From: an uncultured Actinomyces sp. | Lineage (GTDB): Bacteria; Actinomycetota; Actinomycetes; Actinomycetales; Actinomycetaceae | Length of the DNA stretch: 16,784 nucleotides | Direction: 5' to 3' | NCBI GenBank assembly: GCA_938028585.1 | Contig: CALIZH010000058.1 | Coordinates: 1-16,784, forward strand | Part shown: one piece after another, positions 1-7,343 of the stretch | Numbering within the stretch: position 1 is the stretch's first letter | How the letters are laid out: the number at the start of each line of letters is the position of its first letter | The notes under the pieces: model-generated | Databases searched by the model: none | Told to the model about the DNA's origin: nothing | What the model saw: the letters and a program-made list of their open reading frames with translations, nothing else | Program-made: the position numbers and the translations under genes

Positions 1-54
1 CCACCGACCTCAGTCTTATCAGGACTGCGCTCTAACCTACTGAGCTATAGGCCC
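1..54 (-). tRNA. ileT: tRNA-Ile (GAT), 3' end cut by window edge
   Basis: Read on the minus strand the gene starts GGGCCTATAGCTCAG at 54. It shows a D arm (GCTC/GAGC), an anticodon stem CAGTC/GACTG around the loop CTGATAA, and the start of the variable and T arms (AGGTC GGTGG). The anticodon GAT is the complement of 18-20 and reads Ile codons AUC/AUU. The rest of the T arm and the 3' acceptor strand lie outside the window. A tRNA-Ile next to gyrA is common in Actinobacteria. The gene has its own candidate promoter at 82-110 and so need not depend on gyrase operon transcription. The symbol is the usual one for this tRNA and is not locus-specific. Confidence 0.93.
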
Positions 55-81
55 ATTGCCATGCCGAAAGGCACGCGTTAA

Positions 82-110
82 ATAGTACATGCGCATGGTG
101 ACTCACGCAA
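82..110 (-). promoter_or_regulatory. Candidate promoter of tRNA-Ile
   Basis: On the minus strand TTGCGT (complement of 105-110) and TACTAT (complement of 82-87) are separated by exactly 17 bases and resemble sigma-70-type -35 and -10 boxes. The predicted start near 75 would give a leader of about 20 nt before the mature tRNA 5' end at 54. The match is partial, so this is an inference from position and spacing. Confidence 0.5.
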
Positions 111-185
111 AATTGTTTTCTGGTGACGTCGCCCACTCATTAGTGATCACCGTGTTGAGCCACCAGAAGAATGGCCTGAATACAC

Positions 186-220
186 GTGTGGGGGTCGGTG
201 CCGCGCACCAACCCCCACAC
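186..220 (-). terminator. Strong GC-rich hairpin downstream of the DUF3566 gene
   Basis: Bases 186-195 pair perfectly with 211-220 (10 bp). After one mismatch (196/210), 197-201 pair with 205-209 around the 3-nt loop 202-204. The hairpin begins 16 nt past the DUF3566 stop codon at 237, where the gyrB-gyrA-DUF3566 transcript would be expected to end. No T-tract follows it on the minus strand. If it is a terminator it is of the U-less type reported in actinobacteria, or it protects the 3' end of the message. Confidence 0.6.
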
Positions 221-236
221 TCGTGGAACTTAAAGC

Positions 237-629
237 TCACTCATCCATCAGTGTCACCTTGATGCCACCGACCAGCGAAGCGACCAAGTTGTACAGGAAG
301 GTTCCCAAAGCCGACAGTGCAGTCAGCAGAACAACGTTCATGACCGCAATGAGAGTCGTGTAGGCCATGACCTTCGGAAGCCTGACGTAATCCAGAAGCG
401 AGACCATCTGCGATGCGCCAATGGACTGCAGGAAGCTTTCCGCCGAGGCGAAGACATGCATGGCGTTGAGCATGAGCCACAGGATCATGACTGCAACAAC
501 CAGTGCGATACCCAATGCCACGCTGAGCAGGAAGGTAACCTTCATGACTCCCCAGGGGTCCACTCGCACAATGGCGAGGTCTACCTGGCGGGGAAGGTCA
601 TCGCGGTCGTTCGATGCGTGATCACTCAT
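237..629 (-). CDS. DUF3566 family two-helix membrane protein
   Basis: A 130-residue protein with a charged N-terminus (about 1-28) and two hydrophobic helices, about 31-58 (VTFLLSVALGIALVVAV...) and 88-113 (VMAYTTLIAVMNVVLLTAL...). It ends in GGIKVTLMDE, typical of the actinobacterial DUF3566 family found beside gyrA (Mycobacterium tuberculosis Rv0007 is a relative). Its molecular function is unknown; it is expected in the cytoplasmic membrane. The ATG at 629 overlaps the gyrA stop codon by 4 nt (ATGA) and is preceded by a strong AGGAGGT Shine-Dalgarno inside gyrA, so it is probably translationally coupled to gyrA and is last in the gyrase operon. The GC-rich hairpin at 186-220 follows it. 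Confidence 0.88.
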   Translation of the reverse strand: MSDHASNDRDDLPRQVDLAIVRVDPWGVMKVTFLLSVALGIALVVAVMILWLMLNAMHVFASAESFLQSIGASQMVSLLDYVRLPKVMAYTTLIAVMNVVLLTALSALGTFLYNLVASLVGGIKVTLMDE

Positions 630-3232
630 TCCTGGACCTCCTGTGAGTCGTCATGCTCTGACGCTACATCCTCAGCAGGGGTTTCGTCATTACTTTGCGA
701 AGAATTGTCCTGTGCTTGCGCCTCCTCAGACTCTTCTTCATCAATGTCGCGCTCGGGGTTACGAGTCACTGCAATGATGCGATCGTCCCCATCGGGACGA
801 GCAAAGATGACACCCATGGTGTTACGCGCAGTCGGGCGCACATCCGAGGCATTGACCTGGACAAGCTTGCCGGACTCGGTGATGACCATGATGTCTTCTT
901 CAGGATCAACAACCAACGCGCCAACAAGTCCGCCACGCTCTTCGACCAGACGACCCACGCGTACACCCATGGTTCCACGACCCTTGGTCGGGTATTCCTC
1001 AATGGGAGTGCGCTTGGCGTAACCGGAATCGGTCACGATCAGCAGGTCCGTTCCTTCACGAGGAACATCCATGGCCAAGAGCTCATCATCGCCGCGGAAC
1101 TTCATACCGCGAACGCCGGAGGTGGATCGGCCCATGGGTCGCAGCTGCTCGTCCGTTGCGGCGAAGCGCACGGCCTGGCCATCGCGAGACACCAGCAGCA
1201 GATCGTCATCGGCATTAGCCAGCTGAGCCGAAACCAGCTCATCCGGCTTGCCCTCTTCGTCCTCGCGCAGGTTAACGGCAATGATGCCGCCGCTTCGCGG
1301 AGAGTTGTACATCTCCAGCGGGGTCTTCTTCACGAGGCCGGACTTCGTTGCCAGCACCAAGTACTGTGCGTCCTCGTAGGTGCGGATCGCTAGGACCTGC
1401 GCAATGCGCTCTTCCGGCTGGAATGCCAGAAGATTTGCAACGTGCTGGCCCTTGGCATCGCGACCGCCTTCGGGAATCTCGTAGGCCTTCGCGCGGTATA
1501 CGCGACCGAGGTTCGTGAAGAACAGCAGCCAGTGGTGCGTGGTCGTGACAAAGAAGTGCTCAACCACGTCATCGCCGCGCAGCTGGGTTCCGCGAACGCC
1601 CTTACCGCCTCGTTTCTGGGAACGGTAGTTATCCGTACGAGTGCGCTTTGCAAACCCATCACGGGTGATGGTGACGACAACATCCTCTTCGGGGATGAGG
1701 TCTTCCATCGACATTTCCCCATCGAAGGGAACGATGGTGGTGCGACGCTCATCACCGAACTTCTCAACGATTTCGCCAAGTTCTTCAGAGATGATCGCGC
1801 GCTGACGTTCGGGCTTGGCCAAGATATCCTGCAAATCTTCAACGCGTGCGCGCAGTTCTGCATGCTCGTTCAAGATCTTCTGACGTTCCAGTGCTGCCAG
1901 TCGGCGCAGCTGCAGGGCCAGGATTGCGTCGGCCTGAATCTCATCAACATCGAGCAGCTCCATCAAGCCACTGCGTGCCTCATCGACCGTGGGCGAGCGA
2001 CGGATCAGGGCAATGACCTCATCCAAGGCATCCAGGGCTTTGAGGTAACCGTCCAAGATGTGCAAACGCTCTTGAGCCTTGCGCAGACGGAACTGCGTGC
2101 GGCGCACAATCACTTCGATCTGGTGGGCAACCCAGTGGCGGATAAAGCCGTCAATCGACAGGGTTCGCGGAACACCGTCGACCAGCGCAAGCATGTTCGC
2201 CGAGAAGTTTTCCTGCAGCGAGGTGCGCTTGTACAGGTTGTTCAGAACAACCTTGGCAACTGCATCACGCTTGAGGACAATGACCAGTCGCTGACCGGTA
2301 CGGCCTGAGGTTTCATCACGAATATCCGCAATACCTTGGATCTGACCGTCACGAACCAACTGAGCGATCTTGTCAGCTAGGTTGTCGGGGTTGACCTGAT
2401 AGGGAAGCTCGGTGACCACTAGGCACTGGCGTCCGTGGATTTCCTCCACGTTGACAACCGCGCGCTGGGTGATGGAACCGCGTCCCGTACGGTATGCGTC
2501 TTCAATTCCGCGACGTCCCAGAATCGTTGCACCCGTTGGGAAGTCGGGGCCGGGGATCAGCTTGAGGAGGGCCTCAAGGAGTTCCTCTCGCGAGGCCTCG
2601 GGGTGCTCAAGCGCCCACTGCACGCCACGCGCAACCTCACGCAGGTTGTGCGGGGGAATGCGGGTCGCCATACCGACGGCGATACCTTCCGAACCATTCA
2701 CCAAGACGTTGGGGAAACGCGAGGGAAGAATGGTCGGTTCCTGGTTGCGGCCATCGTAGTTGTCCTGGAAATCAACGCATTCTTCGTCGATGTCACGGAC
2801 CATTTCCATGGCCAGAGGGGCCATCTTACATTCGGTGTAACGAGGTGCTGCGGGGCCCAGGTTACCGGGGGTACCGAAGTTACCCTGACCGGCGACCAAG
2901 GGGTAGCGCAAAGACCAGGGCTGCACCAAGCGCGCAAGTGCATCGTAGATCGCTGCGTCGCCGTGGGGGTGGTAGTTACCCATGACGTCACCGACGATGC
3001 GCGATGACTTCGAGAATGAAGAGGTGGGACGGTAACCGCCGTCGTACATCGCGTAGAGGATGCGGCGGTGGACGGGCTTGAGTCCGTCACGAACATCGGG
3101 CAGCGCACGTCCGACAATAACGCTCATGGCGTAGTCGAGGTAGGAGCGCTGCATTTCCTTCTGCAGGTCGACCTGGCGAATACGTTCGACGTCGCGGATG
3201 TGTCCGGCATCGACTGTTTGTTCGTCGCTCAC
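626..3232 (-). CDS. gyrA: DNA gyrase subunit A
   Basis: The cleavage-and-religation subunit of DNA gyrase, which works as A2B2 to introduce negative supercoils using ATP hydrolysed by GyrB. The 868 residues fit the family. The winged-helix/tower region includes the quinolone-determining stretch HPHGDAAIYDALARL (88-102), and the catalytic tyrosine is Tyr132 in APRYTE. A coiled coil with the DNA gate lies around 370-480. The C-terminal beta-pinwheel carries the GyrA box SQKRGGKG (538-545), which marks gyrase rather than topoisomerase IV. The last 40 residues are an acidic Asp/Glu/Ser tail. Ala93 and Ala94 fill the positions of E. coli Ser83 and Ala84. The start is GTG at 3232, 63 nt after gyrB, with a GAAGGA Shine-Dalgarno. 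It is probably co-transcribed with gyrB. Confidence 0.98.
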   Translation of the reverse strand: MSDEQTVDAGHIRDVERIRQVDLQKEMQRSYLDYAMSVIVGRALPDVRDGLKPVHRRILYAMYDGGYRPTSSFSKSSRIVGDVMGNYHPHGDAAIYDALARLVQPWSLRYPLVAGQGNFGTPGNLGPAAPRYTECKMAPLAMEMVRDIDEECVDFQDNYDGRNQEPTILPSRFPNVLVNGSEGIAVGMATRIPPHNLREVARGVQWALEHPEASREELLEALLKLIPGPDFPTGATILGRRGIEDAYRTGRGSITQRAVVNVEEIHGRQCLVVTELPYQVNPDNLADKIAQLVRDGQIQGIADIRDETSGRTGQRLVIVLKRDAVAKVVLNNLYKRTSLQENFSANMLALVDGVPRTLSIDGFIRHWVAHQIEVIVRRTQFRLRKAQERLHILDGYLKALDALDEVIALIRRSPTVDEARSGLMELLDVDEIQADAILALQLRRLAALERQKILNEHAELRARVEDLQDILAKPERQRAIISEELGEIVEKFGDERRTTIVPFDGEMSMEDLIPEEDVVVTITRDGFAKRTRTDNYRSQKRGGKGVRGTQLRGDDVVEHFFVTTTHHWLLFFTNLGRVYRAKAYEIPEGGRDAKGQHVANLLAFQPEERIAQVLAIRTYEDAQYLVLATKSGLVKKTPLEMYNSPRSGGIIAVNLREDEEGKPDELVSAQLANADDDLLLVSRDGQAVRFAATDEQLRPMGRSTSGVRGMKFRGDDELLAMDVPREGTDLLIVTDSGYAKRTPIEEYPTKGRGTMGVRVGRLVEERGGLVGALVVDPEEDIMVITESGKLVQVNASDVRPTARNTMGVIFARPDGDDRIIAVTRNPERDIDEEESEEAQAQDNSSQSNDETPAEDVASEHDDSQEVQE

Positions 3233-3295
3233 TTTGGTCCTTCGTTTCGTTTTCTACTGACGAGGCCGCGTGCGTCGTGGCCTCATCGCTGGGCT

Positions 3296-5326
3296 TTAGA
3301 TGTCGAGGAAGCGCACGTCGGTGGCGTTGCGCTGGATAAACGTGCGGCGCCTCTCGACGTCGTCGCCCATCAAGATGGTGAAGGTTTCATCGGCATCTGC
3401 TGCATCTTCGAGAGTGACCTGCTTGAGGATGCGGTGCTCGGGATCCATGGTGGTTTCCCACAGCTCGTGATCATTCATCTCACCCAGACCCTTGTAGCGC
3501 TGGATGCCACCTTCCTTGGGAAGCCTGCGATTTGCTGCAGCTCCCGCGGCAAGCATCTCGTCGCGCTCCTTATCTGAGTAAGCAAATTCGTGCTCTGCGT
3601 TGGACCACTTGATGCGGTACAGCGGAGGCATAGCAATGAAGGTGTGTCCCTGTTCAACCAGGGGACGCATGTAGCGGAACAGCAGGGTGAGCAACAGGGT
3701 TGCAATGTGCTGACCGTCGACATCGGCGTCGGCCATGATGACGATCTTGCCGTAGCGCAGTTTCGCCAGGTCGAAGTCTTCGCCGATTCCCGTTCCGAAT
3801 GCGGTGATCAGGGAGCGAATCGTATCCGAGCTCAGTGCGCGGTCCAGGCGAGCCTTTTCCACGTTCAAAATCTTGCCTCGGATCGGCAGAATTGCCTGGT
3901 GTTCGGGGTCGCGTCCGCCGACGGCTGAGCCGCCTGCGGAGTCACCCTCGACGATGAAGATTTCGCATTCTTCGGGAACTCGCGAGGAGCAGTCGCGCAG
4001 CTTACCGGGCATCGAGGCCGACTCCAGTACGCCCTTACGACGAGTAGCTTCGCGTGCCTTTCGAGCGGCAACGCGCGCTGCCTGAGCTGCCTGGCCCTTC
4101 TGGATAATGGCCTTGGCATCCGCCGGGTGTGCATCAAACCAGTCGGTGAGCTTGGAGTAAACCTGCTGCTGAACGAAGGTTCGCGCTTCGGTGTTGCCCA
4201 GCTTGGTCTTGGTCTGACCTTCGAACTGGGGCTCGGTGAGCTTGATCGAAATAACGGCCGTCAGACCTTCGCGCACGTCATCACCGGTCAGGTTGTCATC
4301 CTTCTCGCGGATGATGCCCTTTTCGCGACCGTAGCGGTTCACCAACGAGGTCAGCGCGGTACGGAAACCTTCTTCGTGCATGCCACCTTCGGTGGTATTG
4401 ATGGTGTTTGCGAAGGTGTGAACCGACGAGGAATACGCCGTGGTCCACTGCATGGCGATTTCCACGCTCATGGTGCCTTCGTCGTTTTCCGCTTCGAAGT
4501 CAATGATGTCAGCGTTGATCGTTTCGATCTTCTTTGCCGAATCCAGGTATTCCACGTAGTCACGCAGGCCATGCTCATACATGTAGGAAACCTGGCGGAA
4601 TCCCTTGTGCTTTTCTTCCGAGGCCTGCTCGTCTCCGGCGATTTCATCGCCTTCATCCGTGGCAGTTTCGCGCTCATCAGTCAAGGTAATACGCAGTCCC
4701 TTGTTGAGGAATGCCATCTGCTGGAAGCGCTGACGCAAGGTTTCGAAATCGAAGACGGTGGTCTCAAAGATTTCGGGATCCGGGTAGAAGGTTTGCGTCG
4801 TTCCGGTTTCAGTGGTTTCTTCACCACGAACCAATTCGGTAATGGGGTGGCCGCCGTTAGCAAAGGACATCCGCCATACGTATCCCTGCCTGCGAATCTC
4901 CGTGTCAACACGCGTAGACAAGGCATTCACAACCGAAATACCCACACCGTGAAGACCGCCGGAAACTGCGTAACCGCCACCGCCGAACTTACCGCCCGCG
5001 TGCAGGATGGTCATAACGACCTCGACCGTTGGCTTGTGCTCGGTCGGGTGCTCGTCAACGGGAATACCGCGTCCGTTATCGACGACGCGAACGCCACCAT
5101 CGGCCAGGATCGTGACCTCAATGTGGTCCGCGTAGCCAGCCAAGGCCTCGTCAACGGAGTTATCTACAACCTCATACACCAGGTGATGTAGGCCGCGCTC
5201 ACCGGTTGACCCGATGTACATACCGGGGCGCTTACGCACCGCCTCCAAACCTTCGAGGACGGTGATATCTGACGCGCCGTAGCCGTCGGATCCGTCATCG
5301 ACTGTTGGTTCTTGCGTTTCAGCCAC
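3296..5326 (-). CDS. gyrB: DNA gyrase subunit B (type IIA topoisomerase ATPase)
   Basis: The ATPase subunit of gyrase, 676 residues. The N-terminal GHKL domain holds YEVVDNSVDEALAG, with the presumed catalytic Glu52 and Mg-binding Asn56, then VVDNGRGIP (81-89) and GGLHGVG (123-129). The transducer domain carries QTKTKLGN (371-378), whose lysine senses the ATP phosphate. The TOPRIM domain has EGDSAGG (Glu460) and the metal-binding MADADVDG (Asp533, Asp535, Asp537), with PIRGKILNVEKAR between them. The short C-terminus lacks the approximately 170-residue enterobacterial insertion, as is usual outside that group. The start is GTG at 5326 behind a GAGGGGAG Shine-Dalgarno. A gap of about 200 nt separates it from dciA and could hold a gyrBA promoter. 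It is followed by gyrA. Confidence 0.98.
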   Translation of the reverse strand: MAETQEPTVDDGSDGYGASDITVLEGLEAVRKRPGMYIGSTGERGLHHLVYEVVDNSVDEALAGYADHIEVTILADGGVRVVDNGRGIPVDEHPTEHKPTVEVVMTILHAGGKFGGGGYAVSGGLHGVGISVVNALSTRVDTEIRRQGYVWRMSFANGGHPITELVRGEETTETGTTQTFYPDPEIFETTVFDFETLRQRFQQMAFLNKGLRITLTDERETATDEGDEIAGDEQASEEKHKGFRQVSYMYEHGLRDYVEYLDSAKKIETINADIIDFEAENDEGTMSVEIAMQWTTAYSSSVHTFANTINTTEGGMHEEGFRTALTSLVNRYGREKGIIREKDDNLTGDDVREGLTAVISIKLTEPQFEGQTKTKLGNTEARTFVQQQVYSKLTDWFDAHPADAKAIIQKGQAAQAARVAARKAREATRRKGVLESASMPGKLRDCSSRVPEECEIFIVEGDSAGGSAVGGRDPEHQAILPIRGKILNVEKARLDRALSSDTIRSLITAFGTGIGEDFDLAKLRYGKIVIMADADVDGQHIATLLLTLLFRYMRPLVEQGHTFIAMPPLYRIKWSNAEHEFAYSDKERDEMLAAGAAANRRLPKEGGIQRYKGLGEMNDHELWETTMDPEHRILKQVTLEDAADADETFTILMGDDVERRRTFIQRNATDVRFLDI

Positions 5327-5503
5327 CTAATGGCTCCCCTCATTCTTCACCCGCATGGGTGTGCACTGCCCGAAAATGGCGCAGTAGCAATAAAACAACC
5401 GCTACCATTCTACCGAAAAGGCAGGGGGAAAGCCCTGATTGACACCGCTATGAGGAAGATTCACTCACAGGAATTATCCGCGAAATATAGCCGTTTTTGA
5501 GGC

Positions 5504-5517
5504 TGTGACCAGTCACA
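5504..5517. promoter_or_regulatory. Dyad TGTGACCAGTCACA in the dciA-gyrB gap
   Basis: Perfect 6-bp arms TGTGAC and GTCACA surround a 2-bp centre. The dyad lies 10 nt past the dciA stop and about 180 nt upstream of gyrB on the minus strand. The ends match the CRP/GlxR half-sites TGTGA and TCACA, but with 4 rather than the usual 6 bases between them, so assignment to that regulator is doubtful. It may be a regulator site or part of a small transcript hairpin. Confidence 0.3.
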
Positions 5518-5527
5518 CGTTCAGAAA

Positions 5528-6178
5528 CTAGGCGTAGGTATCGCGAGGACCCCGTCCGGGCACCGATAAACGGCCCTTTTTCCACGAAGGAGAGGCCGGT
5601 GGACGCAAGATCACCTGCTGCACGACACCCTCACCCACGGCCTCGGCAATCGTACGTTCTAGGCGCGGCAGAAGTAGCTGAAGTTGCTTAAACCACGCGG
5701 TGGAATCACATTGAACAATCAGGCGGTGATCATCAATTGTTTCAATGGAGCAGTGCTCAGCGACTTCATCGCCGACAATATCGTTCCATCGCGACATCAG
5801 ATCTCCGGCCCGCGTGTGTTCCTGCCACCCGCGCGAGGCGATTAAAGAATCAATTGTCAGGCCCAGCTTTTTCGGCTCGCGGTATTTTCGCCGCATCGGA
5901 GCCATTCCAGGCATTTTGATCCAACGACTTCCAGCCCGAGAAACGACCGTTGACAGCGCGCTCAATTCGCCATCCGGATCAGCTTGAGGATCAAGGTTGA
6001 CCTCCGAAGCTTCCTGCTCATCATCGAGCAAAATTTCCTCGGCAAATTCTTCACTTTGTCCACTCACGCTTCTGCGTCGTGACCGCAGAGGAACGCGGTA
6101 GTGGCCCTGGGCCTGCGCTCTGGCTTGTACACGTCGTAGTGCAGCAGAAGCGTATTCGAAATCGGAAAATTCACTCAT
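5528..6178 (-). CDS. dciA: DciA (DUF721), likely replicative helicase loader
   Basis: DciA proteins bind the replicative helicase DnaB and are thought to be the ancestral bacterial helicase loader or operator where DnaC/DnaI is absent; the M. tuberculosis relative is Rv0004. Counting from ATG 6178 there are 216 residues: a basic and then acidic low-complexity N-terminal arm (1-95) and the DUF721 domain (about 103-195). The domain includes SRGWQEHTRAGDLMSRWNDIVGDEVAEHC and DSTAWFKQLQLLLPRL, and the conserved actinobacterial end PSWKKG...GRGPRDTYA is present. The chosen ATG overlaps the recF stop by 8 nt (ATGAGTGA), suggesting coupled translation. An in-frame ATG at 6253 would add 25 residues encoded inside recF and is less likely. 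The ribosome-binding site is weak. Confidence 0.9.
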   Translation of the reverse strand: MSEFSDFEYASAALRRVQARAQAQGHYRVPLRSRRRSVSGQSEEFAEEILLDDEQEASEVNLDPQADPDGELSALSTVVSRAGSRWIKMPGMAPMRRKYREPKKLGLTIDSLIASRGWQEHTRAGDLMSRWNDIVGDEVAEHCSIETIDDHRLIVQCDSTAWFKQLQLLLPRLERTIAEAVGEGVVQQVILRPPASPSWKKGRLSVPGRGPRDTYA

Positions 6179-7331
6179 CACCGACCACCGTTCCAAGCTC
6201 AGGATCCCAATGGACTGCATGAACCTGAGCATGTAATTCTTGCGGAACATCATCGGCGACCGCTGCCGTGATTAATACTTGCTCCGCTTCGGTAATCATA
6301 CGGGTTAATCCCGCTCTGCGCGACGAATCAAGCTCTGCAAATACATCATCGAGAATAAGAATCGGGGTATCCCCATCTCGAGAAAGAAGCTCGAAAGCGC
6401 CCAAACGTAGTGAAAGAGCAACCGACCATGTCTCGCCGTGGCTTGCATAACCTTTCACGGGCATACCACCAAGGGTGAGCTTCAAATCGTCGCGGTGTGC
6501 GCCGAATAAATTCACTCCCCTTTCGGCTTCCTTCATGCGTGACGAGGCCAAAATTTCCTTGAGTTCACCCGCGATCGTGGCCACGTCCCCATCCACCGGG
6601 CAATTCCCCTGGGAAGCAAGGAATTCGATATCCAATTTCCGAGGCGATCCACCGATTTCCTCATAGGCATGGGCCGCGGGACCGCGAAGTTCCTCAACTA
6701 GTCCCACGCGCGCAAGACTGAGCTGCGCGGAAAGCTGAGCAAAGGTGTCATCCCAAACTTCTACTGTTGAAAAATCGGGAGTAAAACCTCGGCGTAGCTG
6801 TGCTTGAGCACTCTTCATCAAGGCCGCACGCTGACGCGCAACTTTGTCAAAATCGCTTTTTACCTGCGCAATTAGCGGGTGCTGCTGAATGAGGAGATCA
6901 TCTAAGAACTGGCGACGGACCTGCGGGTCACCGCGAACAATTTGAAGATCTTCCGGCGAAAACACCACGCTTTTGAGCAGGCCAAGAACTTCGCGCGGTC
7001 GAACTTGGGTGCGATTGACCTTCGCCCTATTCGCTTTTCCACGAACAATCTCAAGTTCAATAACCGTTTCGCGCTCACCGGCGGTCACCAGCCTGACCCG
7101 AACAACTGCCCCACCGGGCTGAGGTTCATCAGGGGAAAGCGGTAAACGCACCAGGGCTTGTTCGGCACTCACGCGGTGGGAAGAGAATGCGGAAAGGTAG
7201 GAAACAGCCTCGACAAGATTGGTCTTTCCCTGGCCATTTGAGCCCAAAAGGACCGTCGTTCCCGGCGCAAACTCCACTACCGCATGACGGTATGAACGAA
7301 AATCATCGAGCGCAACGTGCGAAACTCGCAC
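6171..7331 (-). CDS. recF: RecF recombination/repair ATPase
   Basis: An SMC-like ATPase that loads RecA at single-strand gaps with RecO and RecR and helps maintain stalled forks. The 386 residues fit the family. Visible motifs are Walker A GSNGQGKT (30-37), PREVLGLLKSVVFSPEDLQIVRGDP (112-136), GAHRDDL (277-283, usually GPHRDDL), the ABC signature region SHGETWSVALSLRL (297-310) and Walker B ILILDDVFAELD (324-335). The start is GTG at 7331 with a TGGAG Shine-Dalgarno 5 nt upstream. Only 12 nt separate it from dnaN, so dnaN, recF and dciA probably form one transcript. There is no gnd-like gene between dnaN and recF, unlike streptomycetes. Confidence 0.97.
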   Translation of the reverse strand: MRVSHVALDDFRSYRHAVVEFAPGTTVLLGSNGQGKTNLVEAVSYLSAFSSHRVSAEQALVRLPLSPDEPQPGGAVVRVRLVTAGERETVIELEIVRGKANRAKVNRTQVRPREVLGLLKSVVFSPEDLQIVRGDPQVRRQFLDDLLIQQHPLIAQVKSDFDKVARQRAALMKSAQAQLRRGFTPDFSTVEVWDDTFAQLSAQLSLARVGLVEELRGPAAHAYEEIGGSPRKLDIEFLASQGNCPVDGDVATIAGELKEILASSRMKEAERGVNLFGAHRDDLKLTLGGMPVKGYASHGETWSVALSLRLGAFELLSRDGDTPILILDDVFAELDSSRRAGLTRMITEAEQVLITAAVADDVPQELHAQVHAVHWDPELGTVVGDE

Positions 7332-7343
7332 ACAAACTCCAGA

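Noticed and set aside
118..168. 8-bp inverted repeat TTCTGGTG/CACCAGAA between the tRNA and DUF3566 genes
   Set aside because: The loop is 35 nt and no other sign of an RNA gene is present; probably chance.
456..1022. 188-residue Ser/Thr-rich open frame on the plus strand
   Set aside because: Low-complexity composition and position over the gyrA 3' end and DUF3566 gene mark it as a shadow.
1442..2308. 288-residue open frame antisense to gyrA
   Set aside because: Antisense shadow of the conserved GyrA tower and coiled-coil region; no family resemblance.
4127..5191. 354-residue open frame on the plus strand, antisense to gyrB
   Set aside because: It lies wholly over the conserved gyrB ATPase coding region, has no ribosome-binding site or recognisable domain, and arises from codon bias on the other strand.
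5407..5412. TAGAAT on the minus strand as a gyrB -10
   Set aside because: A good -10 match, but no -35 at the right distance; promoter not called, though the gap is the likely place for one.
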